Positions 9,147-16,098 of a stretch of DNA of 35,533 bases are shown piece by piece. The notes beneath the pieces were generated by a model. It was not told the origin of the DNA. It searched no databases and worked only from the letters and a program-made list of their open reading frames with translations. How positions within the stretch are numbered: position 1 is the first letter of the stretch; each line of letters starts with the position of its first letter. Position numbers and translations under genes: made by a program. Origin of the DNA: Deltaproteobacteria bacterium (GTDB taxonomy: Bacteria; Myxococcota; Myxococcia; Myxococcales; 40CM-4-68-19); NCBI GenBank assembly GCA_005879805.1, contig VBKL01000143.1, forward strand, positions 1 through 35,533, read 5' to 3'.

Positions 9147-9157
9147 GTGGTACTGGC
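9122..9157 (+). promoter_or_regulatory. Candidate MocR-type operator, copy 2
   Basis: This is the second copy of ACTGGTCTGGTC, N14, TGGTACTGGC. It overlaps the start codon of the MocR gene at 9146 and ends 33 bases before the divergent NIPSNAP gene, so one bound site could control both. The outer arms are identical to those at 7076-7111. Confidence 0.65.
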
Positions 9158-9189
9158 AACCCTACCAGAGAGCTTGCAGGCTCTCGCGC

Positions 9190-9795
9190 ATGAACGTCGT
9201 CGAGCTCAGGCAATACACGCTCCATCCGGGCAAGCGCGAGGTCCTCATCGAGCTGTTCGAGCGTGCGCTGATCGAGCCGCAAGAAGCCGCCGGCATGCGC
9301 ATCCTCGGGCAGTTCCGCGACCTCGATCGGCCGGACCACTTCGTCTGGATCCGCGGGTTCCCCGACATGGCCAGCCGGGTGGAAGCGCTCTCCGCCTTCT
9401 ATGGTGGTCCGGTCTGGAAAGCGCATCGCGAGGCTGCCAACGCGACGATGATCGACTCCGACGACGTTCTGCTGCTCAGGCCGCGGACGCCGGTAGTCGG
9501 CTTTCCCGCGGCCCGCGCGGAGCAATCGTCGACGATGGTCGTCGCCACCATCTGCCCCCGTCCCCTCGAACCCGAGGTGGCGCCGATGTTGACCGAGGCT
9601 GGTGGCCGGCCGCTTGCGACCCTCGAAACCGAGCCAGCCGAGAACGGCTATCCGGCGCTCCCGGTCCGTACCGGCGAAAACGTCGTCGTCTGGCTCACGT
9701 CGTTCGACAGCGCGGAGCAAGGTCGCCTCCGCCGCCTGCCTGCGCAGGTCCAGCAATTGCGGCTGGCACCGACGGCGAGATCGCACATGCGGTGA
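9190..9795 (+). CDS. NIPSNAP family protein
   Basis: A protein of 201 residues. The start MNVVELRQYTLHPGKREVLIELFE and the following GQFRDLDRPDHFVWIRGF are typical of the NIPSNAP domain, a dimeric alpha/beta barrel ferredoxin-like fold whose bacterial role is mostly unknown. The second half, about residues 105-200, repeats a looser version of the fold. The ATG at 9190 is divergent from the MocR gene, with only 43 bases between start codons and a candidate operator in that gap. Longer upstream readings in the same frame are shadows of the MocR gene. Control by the MocR protein is inferred from layout and the duplicated operator. Confidence 0.85.
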   Translation: MNVVELRQYTLHPGKREVLIELFERALIEPQEAAGMRILGQFRDLDRPDHFVWIRGFPDMASRVEALSAFYGGPVWKAHREAANATMIDSDDVLLLRPRTPVVGFPAARAEQSSTMVVATICPRPLEPEVAPMLTEAGGRPLATLETEPAENGYPALPVRTGENVVVWLTSFDSAEQGRLRRLPAQVQQLRLAPTARSHMR

Positions 9796-9905
9796 CGAGC
9801 AGCCGATCCTGTCCTGATCGACGAACCGCGGCGGCTTCGCCTCGAGATCGATGATCGAGACGGTGTCTATCTGACCGTCCGAGGCGCCGGAGTTCCCATT
9901 GTTGC

Positions 9906-10337
9906 TTACAGCACGCCGATCTGCCTGAGGAACCCGACCTGATCGTAGAAGAGCCTCTCCTCGACGATCTCGCCGTTCTTCCAGCGCGCGACGGTGCAGA
10001 ACTCCAGGGCGAATCGCTTGTTGGTCGGTTGGTGGACCTTGCCGTCGAGGCCCTTCCAGGGACCGATCATCCTGCCCTTCCAGTCAGCGACCGTGCAGGT
10101 ATAGTCGCCCGAGGCGATCATGATCTTGTACGGATTGTTGTCTAGCTGGTTTTCGATCGATTTGAAGAACCCTACCGACTCGTTTTGATGCGCGTCGCGT
10201 CCCCGGGTCGGGTCGGGCTGCCCGGGCCAGAAGACGGCGGTGTCCGCCGAGTGCCGCTTGCGGAAGACTTCCCAGTTCTGGCCGTTCCATGCGTCGTCGA
10301 GGGTCTTCATCCGCTGCAAATTGTCTTCGCCGCTCAC
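9906..10337 (-). CDS. SnoaL-like/ester cyclase family protein
   Basis: A protein of 143 residues of the NTF2-like superfamily. Recognisable elements are LDDAWNGQNWEVFRKRHSADTAVFWPG, the GRDAHQ turn, and the strand FALEFCTVARWKNGEIVEERLFYDQVGFLRQIG that closes many SnoaL-like proteins. The GTG at 10337 is chosen because GGAGG lies five bases upstream; the reading that extends to 10430 has only Arg/Ala-rich filler. The substrate cannot be told, since these proteins often act as small isomerases or cyclases or are uncharacterised. It is convergent with the NIPSNAP gene (110 bases between) and does not carry the MocR operator. Confidence 0.85.
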   Translation of the reverse strand: MSGEDNLQRMKTLDDAWNGQNWEVFRKRHSADTAVFWPGQPDPTRGRDAHQNESVGFFKSIENQLDNNPYKIMIASGDYTCTVADWKGRMIGPWKGLDGKVHQPTNKRFALEFCTVARWKNGEIVEERLFYDQVGFLRQIGVL

Positions 10338-11406
10338 GAGTACCTCCAGCCTGAGTGCGTTCCCGGATCGTGTCACCTGTCGCGCGAACGCGCGCGCGAG
10401 CCTCCGCCCCGAGCGCGCCGCGGTCGCCATCTACCTCATCGCGGGTGCCTTCACAACGCCGCGACGAGCCCCTCGCCGCCGAGCGAATCCTCAAAAAGTT
10501 CGCTTGAGCCGGCGACGACTTGACCGCGATCACAATTCTGCCACCCACGCCTGAACATGTATTCAAAATTAGCGAAAGCTTGACTTGTGCAATGCGAGGG
10601 GTGCACAGTCGAGAAAAGCCCGAAGAGGTTACCGCAAGGCTCTTGAACATTACAAATAATCAAGCGTGTCGCAAACGTGGGAATGAAGGGAAGTCGCGCA
10701 TCATGAGCCGGGAGATTTGCGAATTGTTCTCGATTTCGCAGGAAGGGGGAACATCACGATAGAAAGCCTCGACAGTCGTCGGTCGGACCCGTGCGAGCGG
10801 GGCCGTCTGGCCTGTGCGAGGAAGGCTCGATCGGATTGTCCGCCGGGGGGCCCGCGCCGTTTGCGGTTGAAGGCGATTTGATCGGTTTGGCTTGAATGCA
10901 TGACTGCCTCTCGGGGGGGAAGGCATGTCATCCGTATGGAAGGCGCGTCGTTCGACGCGCGCGCGAAGTGTTCGCCACGACCTGCAAGTACTCGTTGGGA
11001 CGGTAGCAATCGTCGCCAGCTCGAGCGGCAATGCAGCGGAGGCCCTTCGAACGGCAGGCGATCCCGCTGCGCGCGGTAGCGAGGCGAAGTTTTCCGCGCA
11101 GGCCGCCGCCACGTTCAATGGTCGCTGCGCCGCCGGCGGGCCCGACCTGAGGCCTCTCGCCGAGCGCGGCGCCGACACCGCCACCGCCACCGCCGCGGAA
11201 GCGGAGCTCGGCAGCCACCTCTTCGATGGGACAGCGCGCTTCGAGCATGGCGCCCAGCGCCGCACCTTCTGCCACTCTGCAAGCGGTACGCATCGGATCG
11301 TGGGCGGTAGCCTCGGCCCGGACCTCGCCACCGCCGAAGCCTTCTTGTGCAGTCCCGCTCTCGCCGCTGCGAGTGCGGCGCGCACGGCGGCCGGAGGAAG
11401 CGGCAG
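10338..11406. other. About 1.1 kb without a convincing gene, partly AT-rich
   Basis: From about 10500 to 10760 the base composition drops to roughly half G+C, well below the rest of the window, and no frame has protein-like character. From about 10920 to 11400 GC rises again. Long frames are open on both strands, but their products are Ala/Arg/Gly-rich without recognisable motifs, and no start has a good ribosome site. A short inverted repeat GTGCA/TGCAC lies near 10587-10606. The stretch may hold the promoter and leader of the cluster that begins at 11407, a decayed gene, or an unrecognised RNA. Confidence 0.4.
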
Positions 11407-11523
11407 ATGAGCTCCGACCTTCTCTTCAAGACGTGGCCTGTCTATCGATGGCGTTGTTCGCAGCCGGAATGGTGTTTCGCTATTCGCGCTCCCAGAAGAT
11501 GGTCGTCGGAGAAAAGAGGTTGA
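11407..11523 (+). CDS. Short ORF, probably the frame-shifted start of a small membrane protein
   Basis: A strong Shine-Dalgarno site GGAGGAAG sits six bases before the ATG at 11407, which is better than at most genes here. The frame MSSDLLFKTW then continues as 28 unconvincing residues to a TGA at 11521. In another frame, bases 11448-11558 give MALFAAGMVFRYSRSQKMVVGEK, a good membrane helix followed by a basic stop-transfer. Joining the two frames near 11435-11447 gives a sensible one-helix protein of about 50 residues. Its TGA overlaps the GTG of the rhodanese gene. I infer a one- or two-base indel, natural or from sequencing, and that this is the first gene of the operon. Confidence 0.4.
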   Translation: MSSDLLFKTWPVYRWRCSQPEWCFAIRAPRRWSSEKRG

Positions 11524-11554
11524 TTTCTTCGAGCGGACCGGAGGTGGGGCCCGG

Positions 11555-11923
11555 GTGATTCCGGCGTCCGAGGTGTGGGAGAGCCTGGACCAGGGCGCCA
11601 TGAAATACCTGGTGGTCGACGTCCGCTCGGCCGAAGACTTCGCCAAGGGCCATGTCCCCGGGGCGGTCCACATGCCGCTTCAGACTCTCTTCCGCCAGGC
11701 GAACCTGTCGAGGCTCAACGCGAGTCGAAAGATGATCGTGCTCGTGTGCTCGACCGGGCACATGGAATCGATGGCGCTCGGAGGCCTGGTGGCGCTGGGC
11801 TTCGAGCCCTATGCATTGCGCTTCGGGATGATCGGGTGGCGGGCGGAAAGCAGGGTCAAGGCTGGCTCGTCCGGCCAGCAAGACGACGTCGTTCACGGCC
11901 TCGGGGCGCCAGTGGAGCAGTAA
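11555..11923 (+). CDS. Rhodanese-like sulfurtransferase domain protein
   Basis: A single rhodanese domain of 122 residues. It shows the usual VIPASEVWESLDQG start, the core strand YLVVDVRSAEDFAKGHVPGAVHMP and an active-site loop with Cys65 in CSTGHMES, so sulfurtransferase chemistry is possible. No signal peptide is present in this reading. The GTG start overlaps the stop of the short membrane ORF (GTGA), which suggests translational coupling or an original membrane-anchored fusion split by frameshifts. It is followed after 59 bases by the cupredoxin-like gene in the same direction. A sulfur-handling protein next to SoxA-, SoxY- and SoxZ-like genes fits a role in persulfide transfer; that role is inference. 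Confidence 0.88.
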   Translation: MIPASEVWESLDQGAMKYLVVDVRSAEDFAKGHVPGAVHMPLQTLFRQANLSRLNASRKMIVLVCSTGHMESMALGGLVALGFEPYALRFGMIGWRAESRVKAGSSGQQDDVVHGLGAPVEQ

Positions 11924-11982
11924 TCCTTTCGATAATTAGTGTTGTTTACGCGAACATTGCCATGTTCGAGGGAGATCGACAC

Positions 11983-12711
11983 ATGCCGCGACTAGAACCT
12001 GTCTCAAGATCTTTTTTTGCTCTCGCTCTCGCCGCCCTCCTGGCTGGTCCCGCCGCCGCCGCCTACCAGGTGACCACCGTAACCGAGGGTGGCACCATCA
12101 GCGGCAAGGTCGAGTTCGAGGGGCTCGTACCGACCCGGAAGGTGATTCCCACCAAGGACCGCGAAACCTGCGGCAAGATCCGCAACGAGCCCGAGGTTAC
12201 CCTCGGCTCCGACAAGGGCGTCCAGGATGCGGTGGTGTACTTGAAGAAGCTGACCAAGGGCAAGGCCTGGGAAAAGCCTGCCAAGAACCCCGAGCTCGTC
12301 AACAAGGGTTGCGAGTTCGTGCCCCGCGTACAGGCGCTGCCGTTGGGGACGAGCCTCGTCACCCTCAACGAGGACCCGGTCATGCACAACATCCACAGCT
12401 TCTCGGGCAAGAGCACCGTCTTCAACGTCGCTCTGCCGATCAAGGGCCAGAAGGCCGAGAAGCACCTCGACACCGAGGGAATGGTTCGCTTCGAGTGCGA
12501 CGCGCACGGCTGGATGCGGGGCTACGTCTACGTCGCCGACAATCCCTACTACACCGTCACCGCCAAGAACGGCACCTTCAGCCTTCTCGACGTGCCGCCG
12601 GGTTCCTACACGCTGGTCGCCTGGCAGGAGTACGCGGGCGCAACGGAAATCCCGGTGACGGTCGAGGCCAAGAAGGTCGCGCAAGTCACGGTCGACTTGA
12701 AGAAGAAGTGA
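11983..12711 (+). CDS. Exported cupredoxin-like protein with carboxypeptidase-regulatory-like fold
   Basis: A protein of 242 residues with a signal peptide (hydrophobic SFFALALAALLAGPAAAA, cleavage near residue 27). Residues about 36-90 resemble a carboxypeptidase-regulatory beta domain. The middle holds HNIHSF (His135, His138) and CDAHGWM (Cys172, His175, Met178). A His with Cys-X2-His-X2-Met is the ligand pattern of a type 1 blue copper site, so electron transfer in the periplasm is likely. The C-terminus, PPGSYTLVAWQEY onward, is again beta-rich. ATG 11983 has GGGAG upstream; an in-frame ATG at 11962 lacks one. Its place beside the cytochrome and the SoxZ fusion suggests it carries electrons for the cluster (inference). 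Confidence 0.85.
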   Translation: MPRLEPVSRSFFALALAALLAGPAAAAYQVTTVTEGGTISGKVEFEGLVPTRKVIPTKDRETCGKIRNEPEVTLGSDKGVQDAVVYLKKLTKGKAWEKPAKNPELVNKGCEFVPRVQALPLGTSLVTLNEDPVMHNIHSFSGKSTVFNVALPIKGQKAEKHLDTEGMVRFECDAHGWMRGYVYVADNPYYTVTAKNGTFSLLDVPPGSYTLVAWQEYAGATEIPVTVEAKKVAQVTVDLKKK

Positions 12712-12776
12712 TTTCGCGACGCGGCGACCTCGTCGCATCCGCCGCGGACGATCTCAAAATCGGAAAGAGAGAACAC

Positions 12777-13955
12777 ATGGATAAGACTGACAATCGGAGC
12801 GAGCGCCTGGCGATGCAAAAAGAACTGGGGGCAAAAGGCGAGCGCCCAGCGCGATCGCTGGGCATCAGCCGCCGTATCTTCCTGCACAAATCGGTGCTGG
12901 CAGGAGTCGGAGGAGCCGCGGCTGCCGGTTGGTTCCCTTTTCTGAACACCATCGAAGTGGCGCAGGCGGCGCAGACTTCCTTCAGGTTCGCCTGGATCTC
13001 CGACACGCACATGTACCCGCGGGAGGTCAACACGCGCTTCGTCGAGAAGACCATCCGCGCGTTCAAGGAAGTCCAGGCGATGAATCCGCCGGCGGACTTT
13101 CTCATCATCGGCGGCGACATTGGCCAGCTGGGCAACCCTGTCGAGCTCGAGCTCGGGGCCGAGCTGCTCAAAGAGGTGAAGACCAAGAAGGTCTACATCC
13201 CCGGGGAGCACGACTGGTACCTCGACATGGGCAAGGCCTGGGAGAAGATGTTCGGCGCGCCCTATTGGTATTTCGATCACAAGGGCGTGCGCTTCATCGG
13301 CCTCGACACCATCAGCCACGCCAAGGATTTCTGGACGATCAAGAAGATGACGCCGCAGGAGCGAATGGGCCACATGGCTACCCTCGACGGGACGGTGGGC
13401 GGGGCCTGGGCGGCGGTCGGTCCGGAGCAGCTCGCCTGGCTCGATCGCACGATGTCGAGCTGGCCGAAGGACAAGCCGGTCGTGATCTTCAGCCACAACC
13501 CGCTGTTCGACTACTATGCGCCCTGGAACTTCTGGGTGCGCGATTGGCGCGAGGTGAACGAGATCCTCAAGCGCCACGACAACGTCACGAGCGTCCACGG
13601 GCACGTGCACCAGGTGCTCTATCACGAGATCGGCAAGATGCGTTCCATCGGCATGCTCGCGACGTCCTGGCCTTGGCCCTACGCCCCCAAGGGCGTGCCC
13701 AAGCTCACCAAGTGCATGGTGCGGGTCGACCCCGGCGACTATTTCGACGGCGTCGGGTGGTCGGCGCTGGGGATGAACAGCGCCAGCAAGGTGGACAACG
13801 AGTACGTGATGTGGCGCAAGGACATCTACGCCACCGCGACGGCGGATTCGGGATGCGGGGACAACCGCAACCAGGTCCTGCATCCTCGGCTGGCGGACGC
13901 CGAGACCCCTCCCAATACCGCGGACGCCAGTCGCGCCCGCACGACAGAGAAATAA
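12777..13955 (+). CDS. TAT-exported calcineurin-type metallophosphoesterase
   Basis: A protein of 392 residues. The N-terminus has the twin-arginine motif SRRIFLHK at 31-38 and a hydrophobic stretch to about 65, so a folded metalloenzyme is exported. The metallophosphoesterase blocks appear in order: SDTH (Asp76, His78), GGD (Asp114), PGEHD (Glu144 where Asn is more usual, His145), FSHNP near 240 and HGHVH near 272-276. A dimetal site is therefore plausible. SoxB, the sulfate thiohydrolase of the Sox pathway, shares this fold but also has a 5'-nucleotidase C-terminal domain that is absent here. The cytochrome gene begins three bases after the stop, showing tight coupling. A role in hydrolysing a carrier-bound group is inference. 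Confidence 0.9.
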   Translation: MDKTDNRSERLAMQKELGAKGERPARSLGISRRIFLHKSVLAGVGGAAAAGWFPFLNTIEVAQAAQTSFRFAWISDTHMYPREVNTRFVEKTIRAFKEVQAMNPPADFLIIGGDIGQLGNPVELELGAELLKEVKTKKVYIPGEHDWYLDMGKAWEKMFGAPYWYFDHKGVRFIGLDTISHAKDFWTIKKMTPQERMGHMATLDGTVGGAWAAVGPEQLAWLDRTMSSWPKDKPVVIFSHNPLFDYYAPWNFWVRDWREVNEILKRHDNVTSVHGHVHQVLYHEIGKMRSIGMLATSWPWPYAPKGVPKLTKCMVRVDPGDYFDGVGWSALGMNSASKVDNEYVMWRKDIYATATADSGCGDNRNQVLHPRLADAETPPNTADASRARTTEK

Positions 13956-13957
13956 CC

Positions 13958-14407
13958 ATGAAACTGACCCGAAAAAATTGGATCTCCGCGTGCGGCGCGC
14001 TCGCTGTGCTCTTCTTGGTCGCCTCGCAGGCGGCGGCCCATAAGGAAAAGCACACCCCCGAGCAGCTCAAAGTGTTCGAGGAAGTGTTCCTGGAGCAGGT
14101 CCGGATAGGCGATCTGCTCTTCCACGGAGACGCCGAGACCGAGAAGACGATGGGCGTGCAACTCTCGAGGACCGGGATGTCCTGCGCGATGTGCCATCCC
14201 TTCGCCTCCGACACCCACCCGCACGAGTTCCCCAAGTTCCAGGAGCAGATCGGCAAGTTCTCGACGCTGCGGGACATGATCAACTGGTGCATCGAGAAGC
14301 CCAACGAAGGCGTGAAGCTCGATTCGGACTCGGACGCGATGAAGGCGCTCGAGGCCTACATCTACTGGTCGAATCGAGGCTCCAAGCTCGAGCCGGGGAC
14401 GCATTGA
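13958..14407 (+). CDS. Exported SoxA/TsdA-like monoheme cytochrome c
   Basis: A protein of 149 residues with a signal peptide ending near ASQAAA (residue 27). One CXXCH heme c site is present: Cys76, Cys79, His80 in CAMCHPF. After it come HPHEFPKF and RDMINWCIEKPNEG, then ALEAYIYW, the arrangement I associate with SoxA/TsdA-type cytochromes of thiosulfate metabolism. Cys111 in NWC is a candidate axial or sulfur-carrying residue; no obvious Met ligand lies in the usual place. Only one heme domain exists, whereas many SoxA proteins have one or two. The stop overlaps or nearly touches the next gene. It probably passes electrons from the carrier fusion (inference). Confidence 0.88.
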   Translation: MKLTRKNWISACGALAVLFLVASQAAAHKEKHTPEQLKVFEEVFLEQVRIGDLLFHGDAETEKTMGVQLSRTGMSCAMCHPFASDTHPHEFPKFQEQIGKFSTLRDMINWCIEKPNEGVKLDSDSDAMKALEAYIYWSNRGSKLEPGTH

Positions 14408-14415
14408 GCGCGTCC

Positions 14416-15273
14416 ATGAGCCAGCGCACCAGGGCGCCGTCCTCGGAGATCTCCAGGAGAGGTTTTCTCGGCGCGGCCACGGCAGCCGTGGGCGGGCTTT
14501 TCATCGGGCCCGCCCGGGCGTCGCCCGCGGGCGAACATCTGCTCGCGGGCGATCCGGCTCGCCTCACGCCGTTCGAGCGCGAGCACCTGCCTGTCCTGCA
14601 TGCGCCCGGGTTCACCATCAACAAGGCCAAGGTCCCGCTGGTGGTGGAGATGGCCCATCCGATGACGGCCGATCACTACATCGAGGCCATCGAGGTGACC
14701 GACACGGCCGATCGCGTTCCCGGCAAAGGCGTCTTTCACCTCATGCCGGAGAGCGGCCGCGTGTATGTCGCCTTCCAGGCCCGGGTGGAACCTGGCAAGT
14801 CGGAGCTGACGGTGGCGGCGGTCTGCAACCGCCATGGGCGCTGGTCTTGCCGGCGGAGCATCGAAGTCGACCAGGGCGGCAGCGGCTGCAGCGGGACCGA
14901 TCCGGCGGTGGGACGCTCCGCATCCGAGGAGGTCCACCCGCCCGCCATCCGCATCGCCGAGCTGGTGAAGGACGGCCGGCTACGCCGCGGTCAAGTCGTA
15001 CACGCGCAGGTCAAGATCAGGCACCCCAACCGGAGGGGCCGCAGAATCCGCGAGGGGAAGATCGATCTCGAGTCGAAGCCGCTCTACCTCGAGCAGATGG
15101 AGGTCGAGTACGCCGGCGAGCGGGTCTGCAAGTTCGCGTTCACCGAGGCGTTGAGCGACGACCCGTTCCTCACTTTCGCGCTCTGCCCGAAGCGCGAGGG
15201 CACTCTCAAAGTGGTCTTCTCGAACAACCGCGGCCAGAAGCTGGAAGCGGTGCACCACCTCCGCTTCTCCTGA
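14416..15273 (+). CDS. soxZ: TAT-exported superoxide-reductase/SoxY-like domain fused to SoxZ
   Basis: A protein of 285 residues with twin-arginine signal SRRGFLGAATAAVGG. Residues about 50-152 match a class II superoxide-reductase domain. All five iron ligands are in register: His57 (EREHLP), His81 and His87 (HPMTADHY), Cys137 and His140 (CNRHG). The lysine next to the first His in true enzymes is Glu56. The same stretch also resembles SoxY, whose equivalent reads SPMTADDY as I recall it, and it ends in GGSGCSG (Cys158), like the SoxY GGCGG arm. Residues about 175-285 are SoxZ, including VVHAQVKIRHPN and DDPFLTFALCPKREGTLKV. A TTG at 14404, overlapping the cytochrome stop, is an alternative start. 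A one-chain sulfur carrier or an iron enzyme docked to SoxZ are both possible. Confidence 0.88.
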   Translation: MSQRTRAPSSEISRRGFLGAATAAVGGLFIGPARASPAGEHLLAGDPARLTPFEREHLPVLHAPGFTINKAKVPLVVEMAHPMTADHYIEAIEVTDTADRVPGKGVFHLMPESGRVYVAFQARVEPGKSELTVAAVCNRHGRWSCRRSIEVDQGGSGCSGTDPAVGRSASEEVHPPAIRIAELVKDGRLRRGQVVHAQVKIRHPNRRGRRIREGKIDLESKPLYLEQMEVEYAGERVCKFAFTEALSDDPFLTFALCPKREGTLKVVFSNNRGQKLEAVHHLRFS

Positions 15274-15296
15274 CCGCAGGCCAACGGCTCGTGACA

Positions 15297-15337
15297 GGCG
15301 CAGCCGGCCGCGGTTTGGGTCCGGTTGCGCCAAACCG
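15297..15337. terminator. Candidate bidirectional hairpin between convergent genes
   Basis: Two overlapping stems are possible. GGCGCAGCCGG (15297-15307) pairs with CCGGTTGCGCC (15321-15331) with one G-T wobble, and CGGTTTGG (15311-15318) pairs perfectly with CCAAACCG (15330-15337). The site lies between the convergent SoxZ-fusion and VapC genes. There is no U-tract, so factor-independent termination is uncertain. Confidence 0.4.
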
Positions 15338-15385
15338 TGCCGCGGGCACCTCGAGTGGTCGATCGCCCGCGGGGGAGGATTTCCA

Positions 15386-15814
15386 CTATCTGCGTCGCAC
15401 AGGGAGGGGAACGGCGAGTTCGAAACTCACATTCCACCGTTTTCCGATGCGCACCGATACGAAGTCGCTGTCGGTAGTCAGCACGCGGTGCACGCCGAGG
15501 CGTTCGCCGAGTGCCGCGACGCTCGCATCGACGAGCCCGAGCCCGTTCTTGGAAAATTTGGTATCGATTTGCCGTGCCCTCTCCAGATCTTCGACCGTGG
15601 GCGGCTCGTACTCGTAGGCGCCGCTGGCAATGTCGTGCAGCAGATCGTGCATCACCTTGCGGCGTGATTGGAACCAGTAATCGACTTCGGCAAGCACCAA
15701 GCCCGGAATGATTGCCGGGCGCGCCGCGGCGAGCGCCTCCACGTACTGTTCCTCGTTCCCTTCGAGGGCGAGAATCCACGCTTTCGTGTCGAGCAGGAGC
15801 GCGCTCGTGGTCAT
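15386..15814 (-). CDS. PIN-domain toxin (VapC family)
   Basis: A single PIN-domain ribonuclease of 142 residues. The acidic residues expected at the metal site are visible: Asp9 in LLLDTKAW, Glu43 in LAEVDYW, Asp96 in LVDASVAALGERLG, and Asp115/Asp117 in TTDSDF. The ATG overlaps the antitoxin stop in an ATGA arrangement (15811-15814), the standard toxin-antitoxin order with the antitoxin first. Typical members cleave tRNA or rRNA; the target here is not predictable. It converges on the SoxZ-fusion gene with a hairpin between them. Confidence 0.92.
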   Translation of the reverse strand: MTTSALLLDTKAWILALEGNEEQYVEALAAARPAIIPGLVLAEVDYWFQSRRKVMHDLLHDIASGAYEYEPPTVEDLERARQIDTKFSKNGLGLVDASVAALGERLGVHRVLTTDSDFVSVRIGKRWNVSFELAVPLPVRRR

Positions 15815-16059
15815 GCGTCCACGTCGCCGAACTCGTCCGGACCGTACAGGAGATCTTCCCGCTCCTTCTTGGTCGCCTTGAATAGTCCTGTTCTCGGCCG
15901 CGGGCGGGCACCGCGATAAGCAGCCGTCACGGTGCGGATTCCGCGACGGATGAGCTCGGACTGAGACACGCCCTCGGCGCGGGAGGCTATGCGCAGAGCT
16001 CGCTCGTCCTCAGCGGCGATCACGACGGTCGTGCGGCGGTGTTTTGCCATATCCTCCAT
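15811..16059 (-). CDS. Ribbon-helix-helix antitoxin (VapB-like)
   Basis: A small protein of 82 residues. The N-terminal RRTTVVIAAEDERALRIASRAEGVSQSELIRRGIRTV has the strand-helix-helix pattern of a ribbon-helix-helix DNA-binding domain. The charged C-terminus (FKATKKEREDLLYGPDEF) would bind the toxin. Its stop overlaps the VapC start. It probably represses its own promoter in 16060-16098, as is usual for such pairs. An internal ATG three codons in is an alternative start, since GGAGG lies only two bases from it. Confidence 0.88.
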   Translation of the reverse strand: MEDMAKHRRTTVVIAAEDERALRIASRAEGVSQSELIRRGIRTVTAAYRGARPRPRTGLFKATKKEREDLLYGPDEFGDVDA

Positions 16060-16098
16060 ATACGCCCGCCGCGGCCGAGCCGTCCAGCGAACACCGCT

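Noticed and set aside
10880..10900. A sigma-54-like TTGGC...TGCA sequence upstream of the Sox-like cluster
   Set aside because: The spacing between GG and GC is seven rather than ten bases, which sigma-54 does not tolerate.
10660..11673. Overlapping open frames on both strands in 10660-11673
   Set aside because: Products are Ala/Arg/Ser-rich with no motif, no start has a ribosome site, and the minus frame runs antisense into the real rhodanese gene.
14560..14870. A straightforward superoxide reductase
   Set aside because: Iron ligands are present, but the Lys beside the first His is Glu, the domain is fused to SoxZ, and a SoxY-like cysteine arm follows, so simple superoxide reduction is not assumed.
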